From Filosporella fistucella (taxonomy: Eukaryota; Ascomycota; Leotiomycetes; Helotiales), in NCBI GenBank assembly GCA_030077755.1, contig JAQJZZ010000013.1, forward strand, positions 1,798,001 to 1,862,000: a DNA stretch of 64,000 bases, given 5' to 3'. The translations under genes were made by a program, and so were the position numbers. Below are positions 11,662 through 23,588 of the stretch, piece after piece. How positions within the stretch are numbered: position 1 is the first letter of the stretch; each line of letters opens with the position of its first letter. The notes beneath the pieces are model-generated. The model saw nothing but the letters and a program-made list of their open reading frames with translations, was not told the DNA's origin and ran no database searches.

Positions 11662-12861
11662 GTGATTTTGAGCAAAGACTTGAAGAATCATATCGATCAC
11701 TACCTCATTCATTGTCTCTTGGAAACCGTTCTTCCTCTTCCGTGGCAAAACTTTGTGCACCTGACGCGAATGAACACGTCTCTGCCTGAAGGCTCGGAGA
11801 GTCATGAGCATCGTCTCCGAATTTTGCAACCAGATCGAGGCACGAAAACCATTCTACGTTCTTTGCTAGGCGGCTTGGGTAGCAGCAAGCCGGACGTTGA
11901 AAAACTCTCATTCCTGGCAGGAGACTCGGACCTCAAAGGCAACTATGGGGTTGTTAGCGATAAGTATGGGCCATGCCGGCAAGTTATTGGCAGTGGCGGT
12001 ACCAGCACGGTGTGGCTTTCCGAGAGCCTGACCTCTGATCTTCCGAATAAAACATTGCTTGCAGTCAAAGGGTTCAGACGGAAATCCACTGGAAACGAGG
12101 AGGATTTCAAAAAGCGTGTACGGGATGAGCACAGTCTACTCGGTTCCCTTCGTCACCCCAACATTCTCCAATCACTTGAACTTCTCCAGAATGAGAAAGG
12201 AGAAATCTTCGAAGTTTTGGAGTTCTGTGCAGGAGGTGATCTTCACTCTTTGCTTTTGGAAAGGGGTAAGCTAGATGCAGCTGAAGCAGATTGCTTCTTC
12301 AAGCAGCTCATGACGGGAGTCAACTATCTGCACGAGAATGGGATCGCTCATCGGGATTTGAAGCCAGAAAATATTGTTTTGACGGAAGAAGCCATCGTCA
12401 AAATTGCTGATTTCGGAGATAGTGAGCGTTTCCGTGTTGGGGAGATGGATGTTGCTATGGTTGGAGGGGTTTGTGGCACGTCTCCCTACATCAGTCCCGA
12501 GGCATACACAGATATACACTTTGACCCTGCGGCAGCAGATATCTGGTCGACAGGGGTGATATACATGGTGATGCGTCTGGGAAGACTTTTATGGCACAAA
12601 GCAGCTGTGGAAGATGAGCTCTACAGTCGTTACGTCGAAGATCGACGCAGTGAGAATGGCTACAGTCCACTCGAACGCCTTGGCCAGGTATATTCCCCCC
12701 CTCATGAGATTGCATCGCCTGCTGATATAAGATAGGAGGATCGAAATGTTGTAGTTTACAGCATTCTTGACCCTAAACCAAGTCGTCGTCTGAGAGCTTC
12801 TCAATTTCTTGCAACCCAGTGGGCAAAACGCATTCAAATGTGTCAAGCCACTAAAAATTGA
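11662..12861 (+). CDS. Ser/Thr protein kinase of the HAL4/SAT4 - NPR family
   Basis: Exons 11662-12687 and 12736-12861 join in phase 0 to give 383 coding residues. The start may be later (ATG near 11770) or on an upstream exon. The kinase domain is complete: glycine loop VIGSGGTSTVW, catalytic Lys in LLAVKGFRR, EYCAGGDL-type hinge (EFCAGGDLHSLL), catalytic loop HRDLKPENIV, ADFGDSERF in place of a plain DFG context, the activation segment CGTSPYISPEAY, and family-typical AEADCFFKQLM, ADIWSTGVIYM and SILDPKPSRR. These signatures match yeast Hal4/Sat4 and Hal5, which stabilise the Trk1/Trk2 potassium transporters at the plasma membrane. The next gene, 1.0 kb downstream on the same strand, encodes a TRK transporter, which fits a functional pairing. 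Confidence 0.88.
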
Positions 12862-13905
12862 CCGTGTGTAAGTGAGATTCCCTCAAACCAGCCGCAATAC
12901 TCACTGATATGATTTAGCAGCTTCTGACATGTTCTAGGGGAGAGGATCAAGGTGGTTTCTCTCAAATCTTTTCTCTCTTTTGTTTTTTGAATTTTGTTTG
13001 CTTTGTCTCCTATCTTTCCGGTTCTTACTCGACAATATTTGTCCTCACGACTCTACCTATTATAGTGCGCCACGCTCCCTAAGTAAATTGATGGCTAGAA
13101 GAAAACAGGTTTTCAAGTCACGGTACAGTCGGTCGAAATGTTGCAAGCATAGCTGAGACGCCCCTCAACCTTTTTCGACAGCGCTTCTTGGCAGGCGTAT
13201 AACATTTTGTTGCATTGAACTGTTCAATACAAACCTCTTCTGCTAGGATGCTGTGCAATGTGATGTCTGAGTCCCCACTTCCAGTAAAGTAGATGCAATC
13301 TATCTGTACCAATATTATCGTGATTCTTGGCAGAGAAGCCAAAGTAGCTTCTCGAGCTCAAGGCAAGGTTGGTTTGTTTGCGGCAGAAAATCAATGCGCT
13401 CATAAAGACAAATGCCAAGTCCCTGAGTGCGAATTAACTTCCTTGAATTTGTTCCACATACCTTTTTAGAACTGATATGCCGACATCAGGGACACCAGAT
13501 TCGAGCAGGCAAAATTCGCGCAACCTAAAGCGGAGCCCCACAAATGTCATGACAAACACTAACTGCCATAGCCACCACACTTGACATGCCATGCAGGGTC
13601 CAATATAGAGCTTCTTTTGAATTTTTATGATCTTTCACTCGTTCAATCACCGCTAACTGGCCCAAAATACCTCCTAGCGCTATGTAACTCGGGGATGGGA
13701 ATTGGCTCATGCGTAGACCAAGGCTCATGGAGCCAAAATGGGTTGGGGCCTCATTGATATCATGGTTTTGCCATAGAACACCCTCGGCGTAGCCTGTACC
13801 AAAACTTCTCAAATACTGCTGTCAACCCTCTCGTCGGCAACAAAGAACAGAAAATCTCTCATCTCAAAGCCGTAAGCTCAGTGTACTCGCGATTTCGAAA
13901 CCGAT
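12862..13905. other. Spacer between kinase and TRK genes; weak minus-strand coding potential
   Basis: Overlapping minus-strand ORFs (13525-13812, 13224-13418, 13118-13342) could be joined by small introns, but none shows a domain I recognise and the frames conflict. I do not call a gene. The region must hold the TRK promoter. Confidence 0.3.
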
Positions 13906-16433
13906 ATGTGGCGACCACCATTAAACTTCATCACCCTGCACTGTACGTATTGGTACACAAGATTAGATAGTTTTTAACATCCTTCATGCTAATTGTCAGG
14001 AACAGATGCATATATTGTACTGCTAGGCATTATTGGGTTGATTATCATTTATCCGTACGGAAACATTTCAGCTGCAGATGCCTATTTCTTTGGGGTGAGT
14101 GCGTCTACAGAATCTGGTCTAAACACGTTAGTTCTGCTCCTACCATTGGTCGTCTATTCTCTGAGTGTGTCTATACAGGATCGATGTCAAAGACTTGAAA
14201 AATTATCAGCAACTGGTCATATACTTCTCGCCTATCATTAGTAATCTCGGCTTCATCAATATCATTGTTGTGGTGGTCAGATTAACATGGTTTGAGAAGC
14301 GTTTGAAGCTCATTGGTATGCCCGGTGTCGGGATCACGAACAATTTTCTGACCGATCTAAATAGCGCCCAGATTCCTCAAGACTCGAATTAAGTCACAGA
14401 CGACAACCAAAGAGACAGACTGCGAGGCCAACTTGGAAGCACATGCTGGCGGTGGCGCAGATATTTTCCGCGATAACTCAAATCCATTTCGAGGAGATAG
14501 TGGAGAGGAAGACGGGTAAGCCCATAACATGGCATCCACAGTTTTCTCTGACACATACAGTGTAACGCAAGTAGCAGTTACTCAAAACCGTATTCCACAT
14601 GTATTCTTCGGTCCGGATCCCAAGCCTTCAAAAGATTCTCAACCGGACGAAATTTATGTTCCTGCTCCCAGAGAATTTAACCAAGGTGGGTCATACAGGC
14701 GCTAGAGTCACATCTAATCTTACCTTTCGATCGCTGTTCCTAACAGATGATCCATCAATTGCGCTCGAAGTTACTAACTTTTACAGAGGATGAGAATGCC
14801 AGATTTCCCTCTACACAAGATGGCTTGAGAACCCTGACTCAACGCTCGCAGAAATACGCCCAACGTACAGGAAAAGAAGATCTTCCTGCTTTTAATCGGA
14901 TTTCTTCTTCAATTTTCGTGGTCGGTGCCTCTCGTCGCAGCCAGGACACTTCGCGAGCCAAGTCAGAGCTCGCCAGACTCCCGTCCCTATCATCTCATGC
15001 TAGCGTTGGCAGGAATTCAAAATTTTATAATCTCACTAAAGAGGATCGAGAGACACTGGGCGGGCTGGAGTATAGAGCATTGAAGCTTTTGCTGAAAATA
15101 GTTGTTGGTAAGTCCGCATTTCACCTCCCGAAGTTGAGGCTCCTCCTTAACCAAAACAGGCTACTTCTTCGGTCTTCATCTGTTCGGAGCAATTTGCCTC
15201 AGCGCTTGGATCCGATATGCTCCTTCCAAATACAGGGACTATCTAGAAGAATGTGGACAGAATAAAACATGGTGGTGAGCACGCCGAGATGAAACCATGG
15301 GATCAAACTAACTCTCTCAGGGCGTTCTACTCGTCACAAACTATGGTAAACAATTTAGGTTTCACACTCACCCCCGATTCCATGATTGCTTTCCAAGATG
15401 CGACATTTCCAATGCTGCTTATGAGTTTCCTTGCATATGCAGGAAATACATGCTACCCTGTGCTATTGCGGCTCTTGATCTGGATAACATCAAAATTGGT
15501 GCCAAAGGACTCCTCCTTGAAGGAGCCACTTGAATTTCTACTTCAACATCCACGCCGGTGCTACACCCTCTTATTTCCAAGTCGACCGACTTGGATACTG
15601 TTTGGCATATTATTCGCCATGAACCTGGTCGATGTGGTGCTCATTATCGTTCTCGACCTAGACAACCCGGCGGTCAATAACCTCTCAGCTGGACCTAGAA
15701 TCTTAGCGTCCATATTCCAATCCGCATCCGCCAGACACACTGGAACTGCTACGTTCAACTTGGCTGATGTCAATCCTGCCGTGCAATTCAGCTTGCTAGT
15801 TATGATGTACATTGCAGTATATCCAATTGCCATCAGTGTACGTGCTTCAAATACGTACGAGGAGAAATCATTAGGGATCTACTCACACGAGAGTTCTGAA
15901 ATGAACGAAAATAATGGGATGGAATATGTTATGATGCACTTGCGAAATCAACTGAGTTTCGATTTGTGGTACATATTTCTTGGCATCTTTTGTATTTGCA
16001 TTGCAGAGGCAGATAAAATAGTTGATGACACGAATCCGGTATGAAGATCACCAAATCCTTGGCGATTTCAAAGCTAATGGGATTGATAGGCTTTCTCCGT
16101 GTTTGCAATATTTTTCGAAGTGGTATCTGCTTAGTACGTTGTTCTTACTTTTTTGTCACAAATGATCATGTCTAATGGATCCTAAGCGGCAATGTGGGAC
16201 TGAGCCTTGGACATCCTTCTGTCCTCACATCTCTGTGTGGGAAGTTTACAACCTTTAGTAAGCTTGTCATTTGTGTCATGATGATACGAGGCCGGCATCG
16301 AGGTCTGCCATACGAGCTTGATCGAGCCATTATGTTACCGAATGAAAGGCTTCTCATTGAGGATAGCACCGAACGTAATGAGTATCCGAAGCCAGCAAAG
16401 ACGATAAAGCTGAACCGTTACCACACAAAGTAG
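13906..16433 (+). CDS. TRK-type high-affinity potassium transporter
   Basis: Ten exons join in perfect phase: 13906-13942, 14006-14126, 14179-14315, 14365-14515, 14561-14685, 14787-15107, 15160-15274, 15321-16038, 16090-16133 and 16187-16433 (671 aa). The N-terminus RPPLNFITLH..YIVLLGII and the block YQQLVIYFSPIISN / VRLTWFEKR are characteristic of fungal Trk1/Trk2. All four pore loops keep the filter glycine: STESGLNT, NNLGFTLTPDSM, RHTGTATFN and GNVGLSLGHP. A hydrophilic insert of ~150 residues between the first and second pore units is shorter than the very long loop of yeast Trk1. Expected function: plasma-membrane K+ uptake. The upstream HAL4-like kinase is a plausible regulator. The small exons (37 and 44 nt) are supported by protein continuity. 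Confidence 0.95.
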
Positions 16434-16900
16434 GGGGAGAAAAAAGCTATGATCACGCTAAATCGATTCGCGATAGGCCTACTGTCTACGCGAATCATGA
16501 CTTATATGGCAGGGGGGTGGATATATACTACTTGGGTTGTCTACCTACAGATATTGACTAGTGGGTGTCATCGAATATAGTCTGGCATGGTCGGCCATCA
16601 GCTCTCCCTAGCTACCTCTACCTTCTCCTTTGTGACTTCATGTCATTCGTCGTGTATTCAACTGCTCATAACACCTCAGCTTTCTGCATTTGAGATTAGA
16701 AATAGCCGTACAATATCTCACTTCCTATATCGAGTTTCATGTCTGGATGATGTTCCATTCAAGCTTCAGGCTTGTTCTGAAACATTAGCGGTACTCGATA
16801 GTCTTCTTGAGCACAATTAGTGATGTAAACCAGCCATTATTTTCAAGGCAAGATTTAAACATCAATTTCGTCCCAACATTTCAGACTTCCACTCTAGAAG
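16434..16900. other. Intergenic, nothing recognised
   Basis: No gene or clear repeat seen. It separates the TRK stop codon from the BTB-like relic. Confidence 0.4.
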
Positions 16901-17600
16901 TTACCTGAAGCACCATATTTCTTTGTTCCCAACCCGATCACAATGACAAAATTCATCCTCTGCATCACTCCCATACTCAGTTCCATGCGATAAATCCGTT
17001 CTTCTAACTAGGTTTCTCACCGATGCGTTGTCAGAGAGAGTATCATATAACGCTTTTCCTTTGGGACAGCTATCCTCGAATTTGGACTCTTTCATTACCA
17101 CCATCATCCATTTTGGACTGGCGTCAATAATTTTCGTGATATTCTCCAATGACCAATTCTTTCCCGGTTCGTAGCTCTCCATTTTCTGGCTCCTTGGTTT
17201 TCAAACCAGGAAGCGTGTTGGTTTCGGCCCACCGAATGATAATTTCGAGTTCCTGCGTCGAATATTCTGGAAGGTAAATATTGTTATTAGTATCGGTCTC
17301 CAAGATTATTGGCCTTACAAAATCAACATTGTTGGTATTTGCAATGTGGTCAATGACAAGGCTGAGAATTCTAGGTATTAAGCACAGAATGTATCGCTTT
17401 GCACTGCGAACTTCTGCTCTTTTGGCCCCACTAAAATTGTGAGAACAGTGTCCGACGACAGCTTTTCAATTTGTTCTTCAATCTTCTGTATGAAAGTGCG
17501 CTTGCCAGAACATTCTTTTGAGAGACATGGTCCTTTGGATCTTGGTCCTAGCAGGACTTGTATTGCTAAAGGCTTTGTTCTCGAAATGTGACGGAATATA
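16901..17600 (-). pseudogene. Probable BTB/POZ-domain gene relic
   Basis: Reading the minus strand, one frame gives EKLSSDTVLTILVGPKEQKF then AVQSDTFCA, which resembles the first strand-helix of fungal BTB proteins (…TVTILVGPEEKEFTVHKDLLCA…). It ends in a TAA near 17393. About 100 bases further on, another frame gives IYLPEYSTQELEIIIRWAETNTLPGL, the expected later BTB segment (LPE…FE.FI.W.YTG.LP). A further shift near 17180 is needed to continue into the 93-residue frame ending at 16901. The stop and frame changes are not explained by good splice sites, so I read this as a broken gene. An unusual intron structure is the alternative. Confidence 0.4.
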
Positions 17601-18419
17601 GGACGTCCATGGGCTCCGCGTTAGAGCTTATATGCCCAAGTTAACAGCTTCAGCACAAGACACAAAGATGATTCAGATACCACGATGATTTCTATATCCA
17701 TCTATGAGTAGAACAAATTGAATATTCCTCTGAATCGTTCATCTATATATGTTCAAAGGGTGTGATTTATAGCATCTCTAGAGGTGAATCACAACTCACA
17801 CGGCTGCTGCATAGAATCTCTCATGATAGAGATGAAACTTCAACTGGCCTGAAAGAAGCAGGAAATGCTACGTGTTGTAAGTACCAATATGGTAATATCT
17901 TCCCGAGAACTTGAAGTCTCTCGGATGCTTAGCGACTAAAAGGGTGCCATGTCACGTGTACAACACCTTTCACAGATTCAAATCTGCGCTTTCATGAAAA
18001 CTATGCGCCTTATGCTAATCTGCGTCTAGTTTAGAATTTTTAAAATGCGAGATATGTCCGCCCGCCTGCATAAGTATGTTTATCTGTATGTTGCACAGTC
18101 AGCATGAGTCTAACTCTATCTGATGAAAGCTATTCGCGCCACACCAATGACGTAGCTACGGAGCTACCCCTGTGAGCCGAATCAACCGGCCAAGGAACTG
18201 ACGGCACGACAACAACTTTATGTTCACATAAATCCACCCTTATCTCTCAAATTGGTTTCTTCTTTTCCTTGGAATTTCCGATCTATACTCTCCTCTCAAT
18301 CGTTTCTGTGTCAATTGAATTGCACGACATCGTCTTCTTCTTTTCTAAGTCAATTGACCCCGCTGTTGACCAGTGTCACGACAAGAGCTTCTGGAGGCTG
18401 AAAAAGTTGGGAGCCAAAG
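17601..18419. other. Intergenic, carrier gene promoter side
   Basis: No recognisable gene. Pyrimidine-rich tracts around 18250-18350 precede the phosphate-carrier ATG. Confidence 0.4.
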
Positions 18420-19441
18420 ATGTCTACCCTAGAAAAAGCACTCCCAAAGCCAAAGATTGAGCTGTATAGTGGGAAATACTTCGTGGCCTGCGGTCTGGGA
18501 GGAATTATAGGTTGGTGACAATAATCTCACAATCCAATGGATAGCTAATATTCCCAGCCTGTGGACCTACACACACAGCAGTCACTCCTCTCGATCTGGT
18601 AAAATGTCGAAGACAAGTCGATGCAAACCTCTATAAATCGAATCTGCAAGCGTGGCGTACAATTTACAAAGGTGAAGGACTTCGTGGGGTATTCTTTGGT
18701 TGGTCTCCAACATTCGTTGGATACTGTTTCCAAGGTGGTGGAAAATATGGTTTCTATGAGGTCTTCAAATATATCTATGGAGATCAGATGTTTCCCAATA
18801 TGAACAAGACTGCTGTGTTCCTGGCTGCTTCTGCGAGTGCGGAGTTCCTGGCGGATATGGCATTGTGCCCATTTGAGGCTATCAAAGTGAGGATGCAGAC
18901 TACGCTGCCACCTTTCGCACATTCTCTACGTGAAGGAATGAGCAAGGTCATTAAGGAGGAAGGATATGGAGGGCATGTTCCCACGTTCTTCAGAGGAGAT
19001 GCGAGATGCTGACAATTGTGTAGCCTTTACAAAGGACTCTACCCCCTATGGGGACGGCAAATCCCATACACAATGGTGAAATTCGCGACTTTCGAGAAGA
19101 CAGTTGAAGCTATCTATGACTACCTCGGAAAGCCTAAATCCTCCTACAACGCCCTTCAGCAGACGGGAGTATCCTTCCTTGGTGGTTACATTGCTGGTAT
19201 CGGCTGTGCAGTGATCAGTCATCCAGCAGATGTCATGGTCTCGAAGCTCAACTCAGACCGCAAGGCAGGCGAAGGTGCCGGGCAAGCCATGAGTAGGATA
19301 TATGGAAACATTGGTTTCAAGGGGTTGTGGAATGGTTTACCTGTCCGAATCTTGATGATCGGAACTTTGACTGCATTCCAATGGCTGATCTATGATAGTT
19401 TCAAGGTGGCGTTGGGGTTGCCGACTACTGGTGGTCATTAA
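18420..19441 (+). CDS. PIC2: Mitochondrial phosphate/copper carrier, PIC2 type
   Basis: Exons 18420-18510, 18558-18972 and 19024-19441 give 307 aa. Three mitochondrial-carrier repeats are visible with their signatures: [23 protein letters not shown] and [12 protein letters not shown]. The start (…[21 protein letters not shown]) and the end ([22 protein letters not shown]) match yeast Pic2 far better than Mir1. Pic2 imports phosphate, and copper, across the inner mitochondrial membrane. The second intron (18973-19023, 51 bp) has a GC donor (GCATGT) and an AG acceptor, with a good CTGAC branch site. Using it gives an unbroken [20 protein letters not shown] carrier sequence. Confidence 0.93.
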
Positions 19442-19949
19442 GTTCTTTTTCCATGGAGCGGGATTGGAGTTGGGGGGTTATAATTGTTTGTAGATATGTG
19501 ACGACTAGAAATCCTTACTTTCAAGCGCAGAATTCTTGGAAATCTCTTTGGGCAAGTGCTCTTTTCATCACCGTGAAATTGTGTAAGAGGTCAAACCACA
19601 CCCAATGTGCTGTGAAGCGAGGCCTCTATGTGCACTTGCGTCTCATACTCTAATTGTTCAAGAACTTACTTGACTAGTATACCCTCTCAAATTATTTTTG
19701 TGAATTTGCCCTCAGTGGTTGTTAATGTTTGAGATTTTATAATTTAGAGATTCGAGATTTTTTCTCCCCTTCGTAGTTCAGTGAGGAACAACCAGTCCGA
19801 CAAAATGGTCACAAGTGGGACATTGAAGGGGCTGTTCGGGCATTTATAAACTCGATTGAGATTGAACTGATTTTTGAACGCCGAAACCTAAGCTATCCAT
19901 CCATATCCAAATCATGATGAAAGCATCCACTTACAGCCTCATATCCCCA
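19442..19949. other. Convergent 3' spacer
   Basis: No gene seen between the carrier stop and the PLP-enzyme stop; AT-rich 3' flanks only. Confidence 0.4.
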
Positions 19950-22900
19950 TCAAAGTTCCATACTCTGCCCAATCTTATCAAACTCCTCTCTCCACTTTAC
20001 AACTTTCTCCATCCTCTTAAATGGATCAACATTCATCCTCTCACTATCCACAAACACACTCTTCCCCAACACCAAGCTCCCACTCGCAAGCAAATACTTC
20101 TTGTTCCCCACATGACTTACTAATCCCGGTCCCGCTTCCTCAGCGGCATGCACATCTTCATATACCTGCACTGCGAGTTTGTTCCCAGGTCTGAACCAGA
20201 ATGAAGAAGAAGTTTGCAGTTCATGGTTATCAGGGAATGGCTGCATAGGGTCTTCGAATATGGTTTGCATGGTGAGGATTACGCCTGTAGAAAGCTGGTC
20301 ATCAGTGAGAGACTTGTCGAGAGCAAGAGTGATGTTCTCGGCGGAAAGCTGAGTATTGGGGGATCGAAGGAGAATATGGTCGATGTGTGTCTCTTTTGTG
20401 GAACCATAGAGATAAAAAGGTGTGAAATTGGAAGGGTATTTGGCGTCGCGATACATGGAGTTGAGAGGACGGCTTTTGATGACCCGTTTGATGGTGACTG
20501 TTAGGTTTTTCAAGACGGGACCACTGGTGCCGGTTAGATATGTCTAGAGTGGTTATAAAGTGACTTACGTATCCTTGGTCTTGATATGTGCTTTGAATGT
20601 CGACCCTGGTTTGAGATAGTTGGGCAGCTGGATAGCAGATGCTGTGACGAGAGTAAGTGGCTCTTTTGGGTTAGCCTTCTTCAACTCAAGGTATTGTTTC
20701 ATGCTATTCTGATCTAACTCCGTTTCCACGATGACCTGTTGACGATGATTCGCGACGTTGAATGATGGGAGGTGGACCATGTAGAGTTTCTCACTTCCCT
20801 GTAGGAGGAACTCATATTGAGCCGGCGCTGATGAATTGCGCTTCTGGCAGATCTACGCTTGTTAGTTACCACACTATCTGCTAGGAATGAGAACATACCT
20901 TGACTTCTTCCTCCACAACTTTCTTGAAAATACCCGCAAGCTCTGAAACAAAATTGTTCTCGGTCGGGAACGGATTCATAACCACATTCCGCAAAACCAT
21001 CAAATCAAGATCATCATCTCTCAATCCCAGGCGACGTTTGAAATTAGAAGCGCACTGATCATACAACTTCTTTGAGAATGTGGTTGAAGTCAACACCAAT
21101 TCCAGAGCGGATGGGTCATCTTCTGGAGTATCAATTGAAAGTCTCTCAACAACCCTCGACATGAGATAATTTGCTTCCTCGACATCTGTGTTCCATACTC
21201 CGTCTTTGCCTGAGGTGAGTTTAAAGTTAAGGGAGAAGGCGTTGATGTTCAAGTCCGAGCCAAGCGCCCGAAGGAGGGGCAACGATTTCTTTTCCTCGTC
21301 TTTCTCAGCTTCATCGGCAAGGACAATCTCAGCATTTGAGCGACAGAGGATAGTATCTCGAATTCGTTGTTTCTCAGCTTCGACCTTCTCGGGTGTGGTG
21401 TCTGATTTGAGTTCAGATGGGAGCATGTTCAGGGGAATAACCCTAAAATTCATGTCGTTTGTTGTCATAGCTGCCCATTCTGCAGCAAACTGGGAGAGTG
21501 TTAGTTTCTACATGTACGCAACATCAGTTTGCTTGAAAATTGAGGGACACTTACCCTGCTACAAGTGAAAGTCACTTCTCCAAGCAGAGCTCCATATCCT
21601 TCCGGACCCATACCAATGCACTTGTTAGACAACCAAGTGGACATTGCAGCCGCACCTGGCTTGCTACAACCGAGTCAGAACTTACAACGGGACAACCTGC
21701 AGACTTGACTTACCTTCCCTCCACCCCATATATTCCCACACTGGTAACAGCACCGCGAGATAGATAAGGACTAGTCCACGTAACAAGATATCTCATCCTC
21801 TCATCCCTATAACAAAGGGCACCAGCAGGATACGGCATATACCCCGCTTTATGCGGATCTATGGTAATAGAATCTGCAAATCTCATTGCGAACAGATCTT
21901 CCTGCGTCTCGAGTCGAAGGGAAGAATCAGGAACGAAGCCAGCGCCGAAATGAGATGGTGTCCCATCGAAAGGAATTGGAGTTGCTTCACCTGGTTGGTA
22001 GCCAGTTGGTAACATGGAAGCGAAGTAGCCACCCCATGCAGCGTCTGCGTGGACTAAGAAGGACAGCCCCTTTGTCTGGAATTTCTTGCGTAAGGCTAAA
22101 ATTTCAGTAAGGCGGTCAACACACCCCTCTTCGGTGGACCCGATGATTGCGACGACGGCGTATACAGGTTGCTGATTTTGCAGGTTTTTGTTGAGCGCCT
22201 CTTCCAGTTTATCAAGGCGCAGACGAGCACCGTGATCTACCTCGATACCGATAACGTTTGCTGCTCCAATTCCAGTGATGGCTTGAAGACATTAGTTTCG
22301 TCTTTCATTATTCTAAAAAAAAGTAAAATTGATACATACCAGCTCCCTTCGGCCAAGAATAATGTCTTGTTCCAGAAAGCATGTACTGTCCCTGCTTAAG
22401 TCCAAAATCTTTCTCCAAAACATCTTTCCCCGTCTCCTGAATGCTATACGTCTCAAGCACTTTCTCCATGAAGGATGGAGAGATACCGAATTCTCTAGCA
22501 AGGCGCTGTGGGATATCAAGAACATCTTTTGGTCTGATGTTGAGAAGCTCCCAGGATGTGAGTGTGGTCAGAAGCTTATTCTCGCCGACACATGTGTCGA
22601 TGTAGAAGGATTCGGAGAGGAAAGAAAGCATGCCTTCAGGCTGCATAGCTTTAACTATTGAGAATGGATAGAATTTGAGATTTCGGGCTATCCACCGAGA
22701 TAAATCAGAAAGATTCACTTGTTAAAGGAGAATGCAGGTGACGTACCAACCCACATAGATTCCAAATTCGCAACCGTGCCACCACAAGTGATATGTCCCC
22801 AACCAAGAGGCAGATCCACTTGTGCAGCATCCACGTTGTATCCGAGCATTTTGCACATCTGTTCTCCGCATTCGATCTCAGCGATTGTGGTCAATGGACT

Positions 22901-23588
22901 GACTTCAAGTGTGACGTTGTTTGGATTGTAGATCATGGTCATGAAATATCCGAGGAGAGCAGGCATACTCAGATCCATGCACATGCTATAGACATATCAA
23001 TACGACATTCAAAGCGATGAGAATTTGTCTCTTCGAACATTCTTCTCTTGATGATCTGATCCATTGCGACAGATATTGAGACTTACTGGGCTTGATATCT
23101 CGGACTCCAAAAGGGAAGAGAGTGCTTCCCAAGCAAGTGCGCTGCCTTGGTGACGGCATTCGAGACTCGTTTCTTCGCATCTTTGAAAGACGCCGAGTCA
23201 CGAATGGAATTGGTGATAAACGGCTAGTGGACCACAATAAGCTTGTTTGTTCAAATATAAAATATCCTGAGCCTCCACGCATCTCTAGCAAAATGATAAT
23301 CAAAACAGCATGCAAATTTTGACTACAAATTAGAGCGAGGATAAATACCTTATCATCAGGATAGTAGTTGTGTCTTGTCTTCTGCAATTCATTGAGAATA
23401 CTCTCAATATTGGCTTTGAAATCGCCGAGGTTCTCAGCTCGAGGACCAATGAAGTAGGAGGAGATGGCTTGGTGAGATTTGTCTTCGTCTATCCCTTGGA
23501 GAGTTTCGGTATCTGTCTTTGCTATTGCTACTGTACCATTTGTTGATGCAGCCGGTGCTGCTTTGGAGTTGGAGAGGAGAGAAGCCAT
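19950..23588 (-). CDS. PLP-dependent group II decarboxylase-like enzyme with long C-terminal extension
   Basis: Nine exons join in phase: 23588-23349, 23223-23087, 22985-22747, 22687-22340, 22281-21714, 21663-21555, 21489-20899, 20852-20569 and 20523-19950 (1029 aa). The first ~540 residues are a group II (glutamate/tyrosine/aromatic amino-acid) decarboxylase fold. SMPALLGYFMTMIYNPNNVT and the CGGTVANLESMW segment lie in the substrate/cofactor region. HADAAWGGYFAS carries the PLP-ring Asp, and SITIDPHKAGYMPYPAGAL the Schiff-base Lys (about residue 465). The remaining ~480 residues have no domain I recognise and are beta-rich in appearance. No signal peptide is seen, so it is probably cytosolic. 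Substrate is unknown; tyrosine- or glutamate-like decarboxylation is only a family-level guess. Confidence 0.9.

Noticed and set aside
13118..13812. Overlapping minus-strand ORFs that might join into a gene
   Set aside because: No recognisable domain, conflicting frames and only guessed splice sites.
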